From the NCBI GenBank assembly GCA_049841135.1, contig JASGHK010000004.1:2232001-2296000 (forward strand): a stretch of DNA of 64,000 nucleotides, in the 5' to 3' direction. The notes under the pieces were generated by a model, which was not told the DNA's origin, ran no database searches, and was given only the letters and a program-made list of their open reading frames with translations. The position numbers were made by a program, and so were the translations under genes. Position 1 is the stretch's first letter, and every line of letters begins with the position of its first letter. This DNA comes from JACRCT01 sp049841135. GTDB lineage: Bacteria > Myxococcota > Myxococcia > Myxococcales > UBA5297. This document shows, piece after piece, positions 1-8,012 of the stretch.

Positions 1-1
1 C

Positions 2-2329
2 GGCGGAGACGTGCACCGCTGGTTGCGCGCGGCGAAACGTAGCTGGAGGGAGATCCTCCAGGTGTTCCTGGCGGCCGGGAAGGGCCTCGCCGCTGCGCAC
101 GAGAAGGGGCTCGTGCACCGGGACATCAAGCCGGCCAACGTGCTGTTGAGCGCCGACGGCGTCGCCCGCATCACCGACTTCGGCATCGCCGAGCTGCCTG
201 GCCCTGCCCCGTCCGGCTCGCAAATCCCCGCGCTCGCCGGCACGCCCGGCTACCTGGCGCCGGAGCAGCTTGAAGGCCAGAAGGCCACCGCGCTCTCCGA
301 CCAGTTCGCCTTCGCGGTCTCGCTGTGGCAGGCGCTGTACGGCAAGCGTCCGTTCGGCGGCACGAGCCTCGAGGAGCAGCTCCTCGCGGTCCGCCAGTGC
401 GAGCTCGGGCCCCCTCCGGCGGGGTCCCAGGTGCCCGCCCGCGTGCACCAGGTGCTCGTGCGCGCGCTCTCCAAGGCTCCCGCTGCGCGCTTCCCGTCGA
501 TGGGCCAGATGCTCGCCGCCCTGGCCGACGACCCGTGGCGCAGGCGCCGGCGCTCGCTCCCCGCCATCGCCGCCCTGGTCGCGGCCCTCGTCGCCGCCGC
601 ACTCTTCGCCCGATCGGAGCTGGGCAAGCGCAGCCTCTGCGACCAGAGCCGGGCACGCCTCGCAGGTGTCTGGGACCCCTCCCGGCGCCAGGCCGCAGGG
701 CAGGCGCTGCTCGCGACGGGCCATCCGCGGGCGCCGCAGACTTGGGACTCCCTCTCAGCGCTGCTCGACCGCTATGCGGAGGGCTGGGGGACGATGGCGC
801 AGCAGGCGTGCGAGGCTTCGCTCGTCCGGGGTGCCGAGAGCCCGCACCTGTTCGGCTTGCGCAGCGCGTGCCTCGACCGGCGCCTGGCCGAGCTGCGGGC
901 GCTCGCCGGCCTGGTCGAGCACGCCGATGCCGCCTTCGTCGACCGCGCGCTCCAGGTGGCGAGCTCGCTCTCGCCGCTGGCCTCGTGCGCCGACGCCTCG
1001 GCGCTGGAGAAGGCGGTCGAGCCGCCCGCGGATCCAGCCGCACGCGCGTCGATCCACGACCTGCACGAGCGGCTGGACCGGGCCCGGCTGCACCGCGTGG
1101 CCGCCCAGTACGACGCGGCGCTCTCGCTGCTCGACCCGCTCGAGGCCGACGCGGCGAAGCTGGGCTGGCGTCCGCTCCAGGCGCGGATCGCCCACCAGCG
1201 AGGGCTGCTCCTGGAAGAGCGCGACGACCTGCAGGGCTCGGAGGCGGCGCTCTACTCCGCGGTGGCCCGCGCGGAGGCCGGCAACGACCGTGCGACTCTG
1301 GCGGCGGCGGCCTCGCGGCTGATGTACGTGCTGGGCGCCCTGGACGATCGCCCCGTCGAGGCGTTGGCGTGGGGCGAGCTCGCGGTGGCGGCGCTCGAGG
1401 CCGTGGGTGGCGGCGAACCGGCGCTCCAGGCCGACGTCCACAGCGACCGCTGCGCGGTGCTGCTCGAGATGCAGCGTCCGGTGGATGCCCTGGCTGAAGG
1501 CCAGAGGGCGCTCGAGCTGCGGCGGGCGGTCTTCGGCGAGAGCCACTACCTCACCGGCCGCGCCCTCAACAACGTGGGCGTCTCGCTCGGCCGCGTGCGC
1601 CGCGAGGCGGAGGGCCTGGAGCACGTCCGGCGGGCGGTGGCCATCGTCCAGCCAGTGCTCGGGCCCGACCACGTCCAGACGCTGCTCTTCCGCAACAACG
1701 AGTCCATGCTGCTGCGGGTGCTGGGCCGGGCCGCGGAGGCCGAGTCGGTCGCCGTCGACGTCGCCGCCCGCAGCGAGCGCGCCCTGGGGGAGAAGCACCG
1801 CGTCACCAGCTTCGCCCTGCTCGTCCTGTCCCGCATCCGGCTGGACTTGGGCAAGGCCGACCAGGCTCGCGGCGAGGCGGACCGCCTCTACCGGCTCAAC
1901 GACGGCAAGGACGCGCTCAGCGGCTCGGCCCTGTGCGCTCGCGGCGCGGCCAGGGTCCAGCTGGGCGAGCGCGAGGCGGGGCTCGCCGACGAGGTCGCGG
2001 GGACGGCGCTCATCGACGCCGAGCCGCGCCACTTCGGGCCGGAGATGCTCGAGGAGCTCGCGAACCTGGGCGACGCCTACGCCTCGCTCGACCGCTGGCC
2101 CGAAGCCATCGCCGCCTACCAACGCGGGCTCGAGGCGCCCTTCCCTGAGCTCCACGAGCCGCGCTTCGCCGCGCAGCTGCGCATGGGGCTGGCGCGCGCG
2201 CTCTGGGAGAAGGGCGACCGGAAGCGCGCTCGGGCGGTGGCGACCGAGGCGGCGGAGATCCTTCGCAAGGCGGACACGCGGCCGAAGGACGCCGCGGAGG
2301 CCTTCCGCTGGCTGGCGAGCCACCCGTAG
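2..2329 (+). CDS. Ser/Thr protein kinase with C-terminal TPR sensor region (5'-truncated by window edge)
   Basis: The reading frame is open to the first base of the window, so the N-lobe of the kinase lies outside; a GTG at 11 is an internal valine, not a start. Visible kinase features are the catalytic loop HRDIKPANVL, the Mg-binding DFG (DFGIAE) and the APE motif in GYLAPEQLEG, so the kinase looks active. A single transmembrane segment follows the kinase (about nt 555-615, Ala/Leu/Val-rich after an Arg cluster). The remaining ~500 residues are helical with TPR-like repeats, as in the many myxobacterial membrane Ser/Thr kinases whose TPR region is thought to sense or scaffold. Substrate and signal cannot be told from the sequence. 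The gene appears to stand alone, with a 500-bp gap after it. Confidence 0.85.
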   Translation, partial: GGDVHRWLRAAKRSWREILQVFLAAGKGLAAAHEKGLVHRDIKPANVLLSADGVARITDFGIAELPGPAPSGSQIPALAGTPGYLAPEQLEGQKATALSDQFAFAVSLWQALYGKRPFGGTSLEEQLLAVRQCELGPPPAGSQVPARVHQVLVRALSKAPAARFPSMGQMLAALADDPWRRRRRSLPAIAALVAALVAAALFARSELGKRSLCDQSRARLAGVWDPSRRQAAGQALLATGHPRAPQTWDSLSALLDRYAEGWGTMAQQACEASLVRGAESPHLFGLRSACLDRRLAELRALAGLVEHADAAFVDRALQVASSLSPLASCADASALEKAVEPPADPAARASIHDLHERLDRARLHRVAAQYDAALSLLDPLEADAAKLGWRPLQARIAHQRGLLLEERDDLQGSEAALYSAVARAEAGNDRATLAAAASRLMYVLGALDDRPVEALAWGELAVAALEAVGGGEPALQADVHSDRCAVLLEMQRPVDALAEGQRALELRRAVFGESHYLTGRALNNVGVSLGRVRREAEGLEHVRRAVAIVQPVLGPDHVQTLLFRNNESMLLRVLGRAAEAESVAVDVAARSERALGEKHRVTSFALLVLSRIRLDLGKADQARGEADRLYRLNDGKDALSGSALCARGAARVQLGEREAGLADEVAGTALIDAEPRHFGPEMLEELANLGDAYASLDRWPEAIAAYQRGLEAPFPELHEPRFAAQLRMGLARALWEKGDRKRARAVATEAAEILRKADTRPKDAAEAFRWLASHP

Positions 2330-2853
2330 GGCGTTGGCCGGTGCGTGCCGGCACAGCGACCCCTGCGAGCAGGTCCGATGCCGGGTCGGCTCTTATGGAA
2401 GGCAGTGAGCGGGGCCTGAGTGCGGTGAGGCTCGCAACGTCGACCTGCGCCTCGCCGTCGTCTCGGCCCAAGGTCCGCCGGGGCGGGTCCTCTTTCGCGC
2501 GTTCTCGGGCGATGGGGGTTTGAAGCCACCTTAACCGGGTTAATGGGGGATTGACGCCCCATGCCCAAATCCAGCTCACCGAGACCCTTCCGCCCAGGGT
2601 CGCTGGCGTCGTAGAGGCTCGAAAGGGGTCCGCCGACTGTCGATACCGGCGCAGGTGGCGACGGCACCCACTGCCTCGTTCGGGAGGTGTGGAGGGGGCA
2701 GGGCCGTTGGCATCGAAGCGGGTCCGCCCAGACCGACCCGGCGCTCACGAACGGAGCCGCAGGCCGTCGGCAGCGGGCTGCTTGAATGCGCACCCGTCTC
2801 TCGGCTGACCACTCGGCCGCGCGGTTCCTACGCTGCGGCAGAAGGACTCAGCC
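2330..2853. other. Intergenic region, no gene seen
   Basis: I find no convincing coding frame or RNA gene in these ~520 bases. It holds an AT-rich perfect inverted repeat, TTAACCGGGTTAA at 2531-2543, and just after it the arms ATGGGG (2543-2548) and CCCCAT (2557-2562). Either could be an operator or the end of the kinase transcript. The downstream gene has a good ribosome binding site (AAGGA, 2842-2846). Confidence 0.5.
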
Positions 2854-4116
2854 ATGAACCTCAGCCGCTGTCTTGCCTTGTGGGGTGCCTCTCTTCTTGT
2901 CGCCTGCGGCAGCGTGGCGGGCGGGCCCGACGCGTCATCGCTCGATTCCTCGGTGTCCGACGGGCCCGGCGCCGACTCGGGCGGAACACCCGACGGCACC
3001 GTAGGTCGCCCCGACGCTGGCACACCCGAGGGTCTCGATGCGGGTGGCGGCCTCCTCTCGCCGCTCGACGGCGACTACTCGCTGAGCCCGGCTCCCTGCG
3101 ACGAGAGCGCCCCCCGGTTCTTGCCGGGGCGTCACTACCCGCATGCTTGCTCGATGCGCGCGTGGCGCCCCGACGGCGGCCTCGGCGAGTTGGAGCGGCG
3201 CGACGAGCAAGGCAACGTGGTGGAGCACTCCTACTGGGAGGACAACGGCTATCGGAGCACTGAGAGGACCTGGTACCAAGACGGCCGGCCCTTTCTGCGC
3301 CTCTACTCGAACGCGTGGGGCGATTCCCGGAAGGCGGAGTGGGTCTACGACGCGGAGGGGCGGGAGATTGCACGCTCCCAACAGTACGACGACGACCCGC
3401 CGATTCGCTGGCTGACCTTCTACCGGACGGATGGGGGGATCGACCGCGTCGATACCTACGGCTATCGGACGTGGGGCTACGAGCCGGGTGCGTTGACTCG
3501 AAGGGACCTGTACCACTACGACCCGAGCGGAAGGCTCATCTCCATCGAGACGACGGACTGCGACTGCGACGCCACGGAGAGCTTCGAGTATTTCCCGAGC
3601 GGCCAGCTCCGCCGGCATACCCACTCCGATCACGGACCCTTTGGGGGCGGCACCTCCTTCGACCTCCAGTACGACGAGGCCGGGCATCTCCTCTATGAAA
3701 TGCGTGGCGGCGATGACAGCGGCTGGAAGCGGGAGAGCAGCTACGCTGGGAATTTGCTGCAATCCGCGCTGACGACCCATTGGCCGTGCTGCTCGGCCAA
3801 CCAGTATGAGCTCGAGCGGCTGGCCTACGACGTAACTGGCCGGCTGCTTTTGCGTCGTGTCGCGCTCGATGAGGACGATTGGGAGACGAATTCGCCTGAT
3901 CCCATCCGCTTGTGGCGCACGAACCGGCGCTACGTCTACGGCTGCGCTTCCGGCCAGCTCGTCCGCGAGGAGGTGGACACGAACGAGGATGGTCTCATCG
4001 AGGGGACGCGAGCGCTCGAGTACGACTGGAGCGGCAACCTGCTGCGCGAGCGCTACACCGGGAGCGAGAGCCAAACCTTCGGCGAGCGCGTCTACGGTTA
4101 CGAATGTTTCCCCTAG
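2854..4116 (+). CDS. Putative lipoprotein with YD/RHS-like repeats
   Basis: This is a 420-residue predicted lipoprotein. The start has an AAGGA Shine-Dalgarno seven bases upstream. The signal peptide ends in a lipobox LVAC with Cys18, followed by an Asp/Ser/Gly-rich linker to about residue 65. The rest carries several loose repeats of the type YDAEGREI, YDPSGRLI, YDEAGHLL and YDVTGRLL, typical of YD/RHS beta-strand repeats. It is far shorter than full RHS toxins, has no DPxG-type core cleavage motif and no toxin tip that I can recognise. It probably sits on the outer membrane. Base composition is visibly less GC-rich than its neighbours. It stands alone between two gaps, and its function is unknown. 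Confidence 0.6.
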   Translation: MNLSRCLALWGASLLVACGSVAGGPDASSLDSSVSDGPGADSGGTPDGTVGRPDAGTPEGLDAGGGLLSPLDGDYSLSPAPCDESAPRFLPGRHYPHACSMRAWRPDGGLGELERRDEQGNVVEHSYWEDNGYRSTERTWYQDGRPFLRLYSNAWGDSRKAEWVYDAEGREIARSQQYDDDPPIRWLTFYRTDGGIDRVDTYGYRTWGYEPGALTRRDLYHYDPSGRLISIETTDCDCDATESFEYFPSGQLRRHTHSDHGPFGGGTSFDLQYDEAGHLLYEMRGGDDSGWKRESSYAGNLLQSALTTHWPCCSANQYELERLAYDVTGRLLLRRVALDEDDWETNSPDPIRLWRTNRRYVYGCASGQLVREEVDTNEDGLIEGTRALEYDWSGNLLRERYTGSESQTFGERVYGYECFP

Positions 4117-4553
4117 CCCGGCGCGCGTCGCCTCCGAGGGAAAACGGGGCCGTGCGGCGGGCGACGTGGGCCTGGGGACGGCCCCGCATCGGCCAGGGGC
4201 CCGTGCGGCGCATCAGCGGCCGGGTGCTGGCCGACGCAGGAGAGGACCAAGATGGGCAGCGCGCTGTGCTCCCCTTCATCAGCCAGCAAGCGTGTCGGCT
4301 AGAACTTCCGCAGACCCAGGCTGGCGCCCAGCGCGGTCCGACGAAGCGGGCAGGAAGCGCTCTGGCTCAGCGCTCCTGAGTGGAGCATCAGGCCCTTGGG
4401 CGCGTACCGAAGAAGGAACAGGGAGGAGGGAACAGGCGCTCTCATGTCACAAAGCAGGTGCCTATCTTCAGCAGTTCCTCTCCCCTTGGATTCAGCGCGT
4501 TGCACGGGCGCAGCCGCTCACCGGCCAGCAGCCCGTGCTCGGGAGCGCCGGCC
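4117..4553. other. Intergenic region, no gene seen
   Basis: About 440 bases separate two convergent genes, and no coding frame looks real. Two possible stem-loops may end transcripts: AGCGCT-N7-AGCGCT near 4357-4375 (self-complementary arms), and GCACGGGC (4502-4509) with GCCCGTGC (4531-4538), just past the stop of the leftward nrnA gene. Neither is followed by a T-run. Confidence 0.4.
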
Positions 4554-5573
4554 TCAGTGGCCTATCCGCGCGAGGGAGCGCTGCACTTCGCGCAGGATGA
4601 CTCCCTTCACGTCCTCGAACTGCCCGGGCACCGAGCAGCCGCTGGCGTTGTGGTGGCCGCCACCGCCGAAGCGGGTGGCGATGGTGCCGACGTCGACCTT
4701 GCCGCGCGAGCGGAAGCTGACGCGGAAGCGGGTCGGCCCCTCCTCGCGGAAGAGCAGCGCCACCTCCACGCCTTCGATTTGCCGGGGGTAGTTGATGAAC
4801 CCGTCGGCGGTCTCCTCGGTCGTGCCGGCCACGTCGAAGACGTCCTTGGTGGCCACGACCCAGGCGATCTTGCCGTCCTTGGAGAGCGAGAGCGTCTTGA
4901 GCACCTCGGCCAGGAGGCGCACGCGGGAGAGCGGCTGGCACTCGTACATCCGGCTGGAGATCTCCCCGGGCCGCACGCCCTTCTCCACCAGCTCGCACGC
5001 GATGCGCATGCACTCGGCGTTGGTGTTCGAGTGCCGGAAGTTGCCGGTGTCGGTGGCCACCGAGACCCACAGACAGGTGGCGATGTCGCGGCTGATGGGG
5101 TGCCCCATCGCCCTGAGGATGCGCCAGACGAGGACCCCGACGGAGGCGGCGTGGGAGTCCACGAGGTTGGCGTGGCCGAAGGCCTTGCCGCGCGGGTGGT
5201 GGTCGAGGTTGAGGACCGTGCCGCGGCGCTCGGCGTCGGGCCAGTCGGGGCCCAGGCGGGCGTCGTCGCCGGCATCGCAGGCGACGCTGGCGTCGAAGCG
5301 CTCCTGCTTCGCCAGCGTCCTGACGATGGTGTCGGCGCGCGGGAGGAAGCGCAGGTTGGCCGGGGCGCCCTGCGGGCTGTAGACCACGACCTCCTTGCCC
5401 TTCTCGCTGAGCGCCAGGCACAAGGAGAGCGCCGAGCCCAGGGCGTCGCCGTCCGGGAACTCGTGCATGCAGATGAGGACCCGCTGCGCCTTCTCGAGGG
5501 CGGCGACGCACTGGGCCAGCGCGGGATCCGAGCGGTCCTCGGCTTCGGGGACGGTCGTCACGGCGGCTTCCAT
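4554..5573 (-). CDS. nrnA: DHH/DHHA1 phosphoesterase, NrnA-like nano-RNase / pAp phosphatase
   Basis: This 339-residue enzyme probably degrades short oligoribonucleotides and/or 3'-phosphoadenosine 5'-phosphate. DHH-family metal motifs are clear: H37-x3-D41-x-D43 (HEFPDGD), the Asp of CDAGDD, and DHH at 124-126 (LDHHPRG). The C-terminal DHHA1 substrate motif GGGGHHNASG is near residue 305. I chose the ATG at 5573 because it follows a strong GGGGAGGGGAG ribosome site; the frame extends to a TTG at 5600 that overlaps the rbfA stop but has no such site. It lies directly after rbfA, a conserved order in many bacteria. A c-di-nucleotide phosphodiesterase role is an alternative within the family, but the GdpP-type sensor domains are absent. 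Confidence 0.88.
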   Translation of the reverse strand: MEAAVTTVPEAEDRSDPALAQCVAALEKAQRVLICMHEFPDGDALGSALSLCLALSEKGKEVVVYSPQGAPANLRFLPRADTIVRTLAKQERFDASVACDAGDDARLGPDWPDAERRGTVLNLDHHPRGKAFGHANLVDSHAASVGVLVWRILRAMGHPISRDIATCLWVSVATDTGNFRHSNTNAECMRIACELVEKGVRPGEISSRMYECQPLSRVRLLAEVLKTLSLSKDGKIAWVVATKDVFDVAGTTEETADGFINYPRQIEGVEVALLFREEGPTRFRVSFRSRGKVDVGTIATRFGGGGHHNASGCSVPGQFEDVKGVILREVQRSLARIGH

Positions 5574-5596
5574 GCTCCCCTCCCCCAGTCCCACCC

Positions 5597-6022
5597 TCAA
5601 CCTTCCTTCTCGCCCGGCTTGGCCCCGGTCGCCGCGGGCTGCTCGCCCGGCCCGGCGTCCCGGGTGCGCTCGGCGTCCTGCTCGTGGACCTGCTTGAGCA
5701 GCTGCTCGATCCGCTCGCCGCGGTCGATGGACTCGTCGAAGACGAAGTGCAGCTCGGGCGTCGTGCGCAGGCGGATGGCCTTGCCGATCTCCCGGCGGAC
5801 GTAGCCCTTGGCGGCGTCGAGGCCGACGGCGGTGTCCTGCCGCACCCGGGCATCGCCGTGGACCGCGTAGTAGACCCAGGCCTCGCGCAGGTCGGGGGAG
5901 ACCTTGGCGCCGGTGATGGTCACCAGGCCGATGCGCGGGTCTTTCAGCCCGCGGATGAGCATCTGGCCGACCTCGTGCTGGATCGCCTCTGCCACCCGCT
6001 CCTGTCTCGACTGGCTCGCCAT
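5597..6022 (-). CDS. rbfA: 30S ribosome-binding factor RbfA
   Basis: This 141-residue KH-fold protein matures the 30S subunit and the 5' end of 16S rRNA. The N-terminus shows the family pattern: an RQERVAEAIQ helix, ISxEV-like QHEVGQML, then DPRIGLVTITGAKVSPDL and a YYAVHGD strand. The extra C-terminal ~20 residues are charged and disordered. Its ATG abuts the stop of the upstream DUF503 gene (no gap), and its ribosome site GGGGAG lies inside that gene, so the two are probably translationally coupled. Length is normal for the family. Confidence 0.9.
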   Translation of the reverse strand: MASQSRQERVAEAIQHEVGQMLIRGLKDPRIGLVTITGAKVSPDLREAWVYYAVHGDARVRQDTAVGLDAAKGYVRREIGKAIRLRTTPELHFVFDESIDRGERIEQLLKQVHEQDAERTRDAGPGEQPAATGAKPGEKEG

Positions 6023-6607
6023 TTACTCCCCTTCGTCCTCGCCCTCGGTGGTGGCGGCCCTGCGCGCGTTGCGCAGGCGGTTGCGCAGGTCCTCGAGGGC
6101 GCGCGCGCGCTCGTCCTCGGAGAGGACCTTGCGGCCCTGCTTCTCGCGGCGGTTGGCGCGGTCGCGCTCCCGGGCGGTCATCGGCGGCGGCTCGGGCAGG
6201 TCGTCGGCGTGGCTGACGCCCTCGCCGGCGGCCTCGCGCTCGGCGTCGGCCAGGGTGCGCACGGTGCTGCGCGACTCGGAGGCGAAGCCTGAGCTCTCGT
6301 CCTCCCCGAACAGGTCGCCGCCCAGCGGGATGACCTCGCTGGTCCAGCTGACCATGGGAGCCACGTAGAGCTCCTCGATGAAGCGGACGACCTTGCTGAC
6401 GCTCTCCTGGGCGAAGGCGTGCTCGTTGGCGACGGCGGCGACGCCCAGCGTCGCGCGCTGCCAGAGGTCCAGGTCGGCGACCTCGGCGGCGGAGACGTTG
6501 AAGCGTGCCTTGACCTTGTCGAGCACCTTGTGGACGACGTGGCGCTTGCTCTTGAGCGAGCCTGCTTCGGGGATGGCGAGCGTGATCCTGGCGACGGCGA
6601 CGAACAT
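6023..6607 (-). CDS. DUF503 (YlxP-like) protein with charged C-terminal extension
   Basis: The first ~95 residues match the small DUF503/YlxP family, which has a ferredoxin-like fold and usually lies between infB and rbfA; YlxP has been linked to ribosome assembly. Recognisable stretches are GSLKSKRHVVHKVLDKVKAR and LGVAAVANEHAFA. Most family members end there (~95 aa). This one continues with ~100 highly charged residues rich in Arg, Glu and Asp, likely disordered. It shares a transcript with rbfA and nrnA. infB, the usual upstream neighbour, is not found in this window. Confidence 0.8.
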   Translation of the reverse strand: MFVAVARITLAIPEAGSLKSKRHVVHKVLDKVKARFNVSAAEVADLDLWQRATLGVAAVANEHAFAQESVSKVVRFIEELYVAPMVSWTSEVIPLGGDLFGEDESSGFASESRSTVRTLADAEREAAGEGVSHADDLPEPPPMTARERDRANRREKQGRKVLSEDERARALEDLRNRLRNARRAATTEGEDEGE

Positions 6608-6736
6608 GGGATTTGGGCAGCGCGGCCCCCGTCAGAGCGGGAGCGTCCGGGAAAAAGTGGGCACTTTATCCTTGGCTGCCGTCCCAAGACAACCGAGCGC
6701 TCGGCCGCGTTTGGGCTTGCCGAGCGCCCGGGGCCC

Positions 6737-7786
6737 TCACTTCTTGCCGCCGCCGGCCGCGCGATCCCGGGCGGGCTCGGCATTTCCCTTGGCCTTCCCG
6801 TCGCCCTTGGCCGCCTGGGCGGCGTCGCTGTCGGCGGACTTCGACTTGCCGTCGGTCCCGGCCTTCGCCTTGCCGTCTTCGGCGCCCTCGCCCCCTTCGC
6901 CGTCGCCCTTGGGCTGCTGCTCGTCGCTGGCCTGGGCCGGCTTGGGCGGTGGGGCCATCCCGTCCTTGGGCTTGTCGCTGCCCTCGGGGCTGTCGTTGGT
7001 CGCCTTCTCCTTGGGCATGAAGAGGTTCACGTCGAGCTGGACGGTGAAGGTGTCCTTCCCGGCCATGGTGTGGTTCCAGTAGTGGTCGTAGCCGACGATG
7101 ACGCTGATGTCCTTGGTGAAGGCGTAGGAGACGCCGGCGTTGATGGCGCCCAGGAAGTTCTGGCCCTGCTGGAAGTCGACGGCGAACCAGAGCTTGTCAC
7201 TGATCTCGGACATCGTGCGGTCCCAGGAGAGCATCAGGCCGTGGTTGTCGGCCCGGGTCACCGACGTGTCCCCGGGCAGGACGTTGGTGCGCAGGACGGC
7301 GGCGTTGCCCAGGTAGTAGCCGGCGGAGAGGCGCCCGAGGTAGGGCAGCGTGCGGCCGACGAGGGCGTAGCCGATGTTCTGCATGGTGTTGACCGTGGCC
7401 GAGCGGCGCGTGCCGACGTTGTAGATGCCCAGGGCCAGCGAGGGCTGCCAGTGGAAGAACGCGTCCTCGGGGACGGCGACCTTGCCGTGGAAGTAGAGCG
7501 GGTTGGAGTCGAGGTCGCTGTTGCCCTGGAACATCAGGTCGAAGCCCACCTCGGCCTGGACCTTCTCGAAGGGGAGCACCCCCACGGTGGGGCCGAGCAT
7601 GAGCAGCGGGGTGCGGCCGGGCCGCGCGTAGACGTCGTAGTTGAGGTGCAGGGTCTCGAACTTCTGGACGTCCGGCGACGGAATCCAGATTTGCGTGGAC
7701 GGCGTGGCTGCGACGCGGGCTGAGACGGCGAGTGTTGCGACGAGCGCGGCGGAGCTGACGAGTCGTTTTCGGGTCTGGGCGGTCAT
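6737..7786 (-). CDS. Secreted outer-membrane beta-barrel-like protein with low-complexity tail
   Basis: The product is 349 residues with a Sec signal peptide (positive MTAQTRKR, hydrophobic core, cleavage near SARVAA-TPS). The ATG at 7786 is chosen because the frame upstream of it is Arg/Gly-rich and gene-like features begin here. Alternating hydrophobic/aromatic strands through residues 30-260 look like an outer-membrane barrel (for example YGY/YDHYWNH strands). The final ~85 residues are Lys/Gly/Ala/Glu/Asp low complexity with no fold. Most family-level details are not recognisable to me. It lies ~130 bp upstream of the DUF503 gene on the same strand and may be a separate unit, divergent from the giant gene at 8013. 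Confidence 0.6.
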   Translation of the reverse strand: MTAQTRKRLVSSAALVATLAVSARVAATPSTQIWIPSPDVQKFETLHLNYDVYARPGRTPLLMLGPTVGVLPFEKVQAEVGFDLMFQGNSDLDSNPLYFHGKVAVPEDAFFHWQPSLALGIYNVGTRRSATVNTMQNIGYALVGRTLPYLGRLSAGYYLGNAAVLRTNVLPGDTSVTRADNHGLMLSWDRTMSEISDKLWFAVDFQQGQNFLGAINAGVSYAFTKDISVIVGYDHYWNHTMAGKDTFTVQLDVNLFMPKEKATNDSPEGSDKPKDGMAPPPKPAQASDEQQPKGDGEGGEGAEDGKAKAGTDGKSKSADSDAAQAAKGDGKAKGNAEPARDRAAGGGKK

Positions 7787-8012
7787 GAGGCCCCCTCGCC
7801 CGCGAAGGCGCTCTCCCCCGAGGGCGCCCGCGAGCGGCGAGAAGTTGGCCGGGGCTCGCAGCCGGAGCAAGGGCTGCCCGAGCGCCTGGCGCACCAGCAA
7901 TCGCTCGCCCGCTCGACCTTTGCCGGGGGTATGATTTTCGGGCTGATTCTCCTCGGCCGACCGCACCGACGCCGACCGCCGATCGCCGATCGCTTAGACA
8001 AAGGATGCTCAG

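Noticed and set aside
5574..5600. TTG start for nrnA overlapping the rbfA stop
   Set aside because: The ATG at 5573 has a strong ribosome site and fits the family start better.
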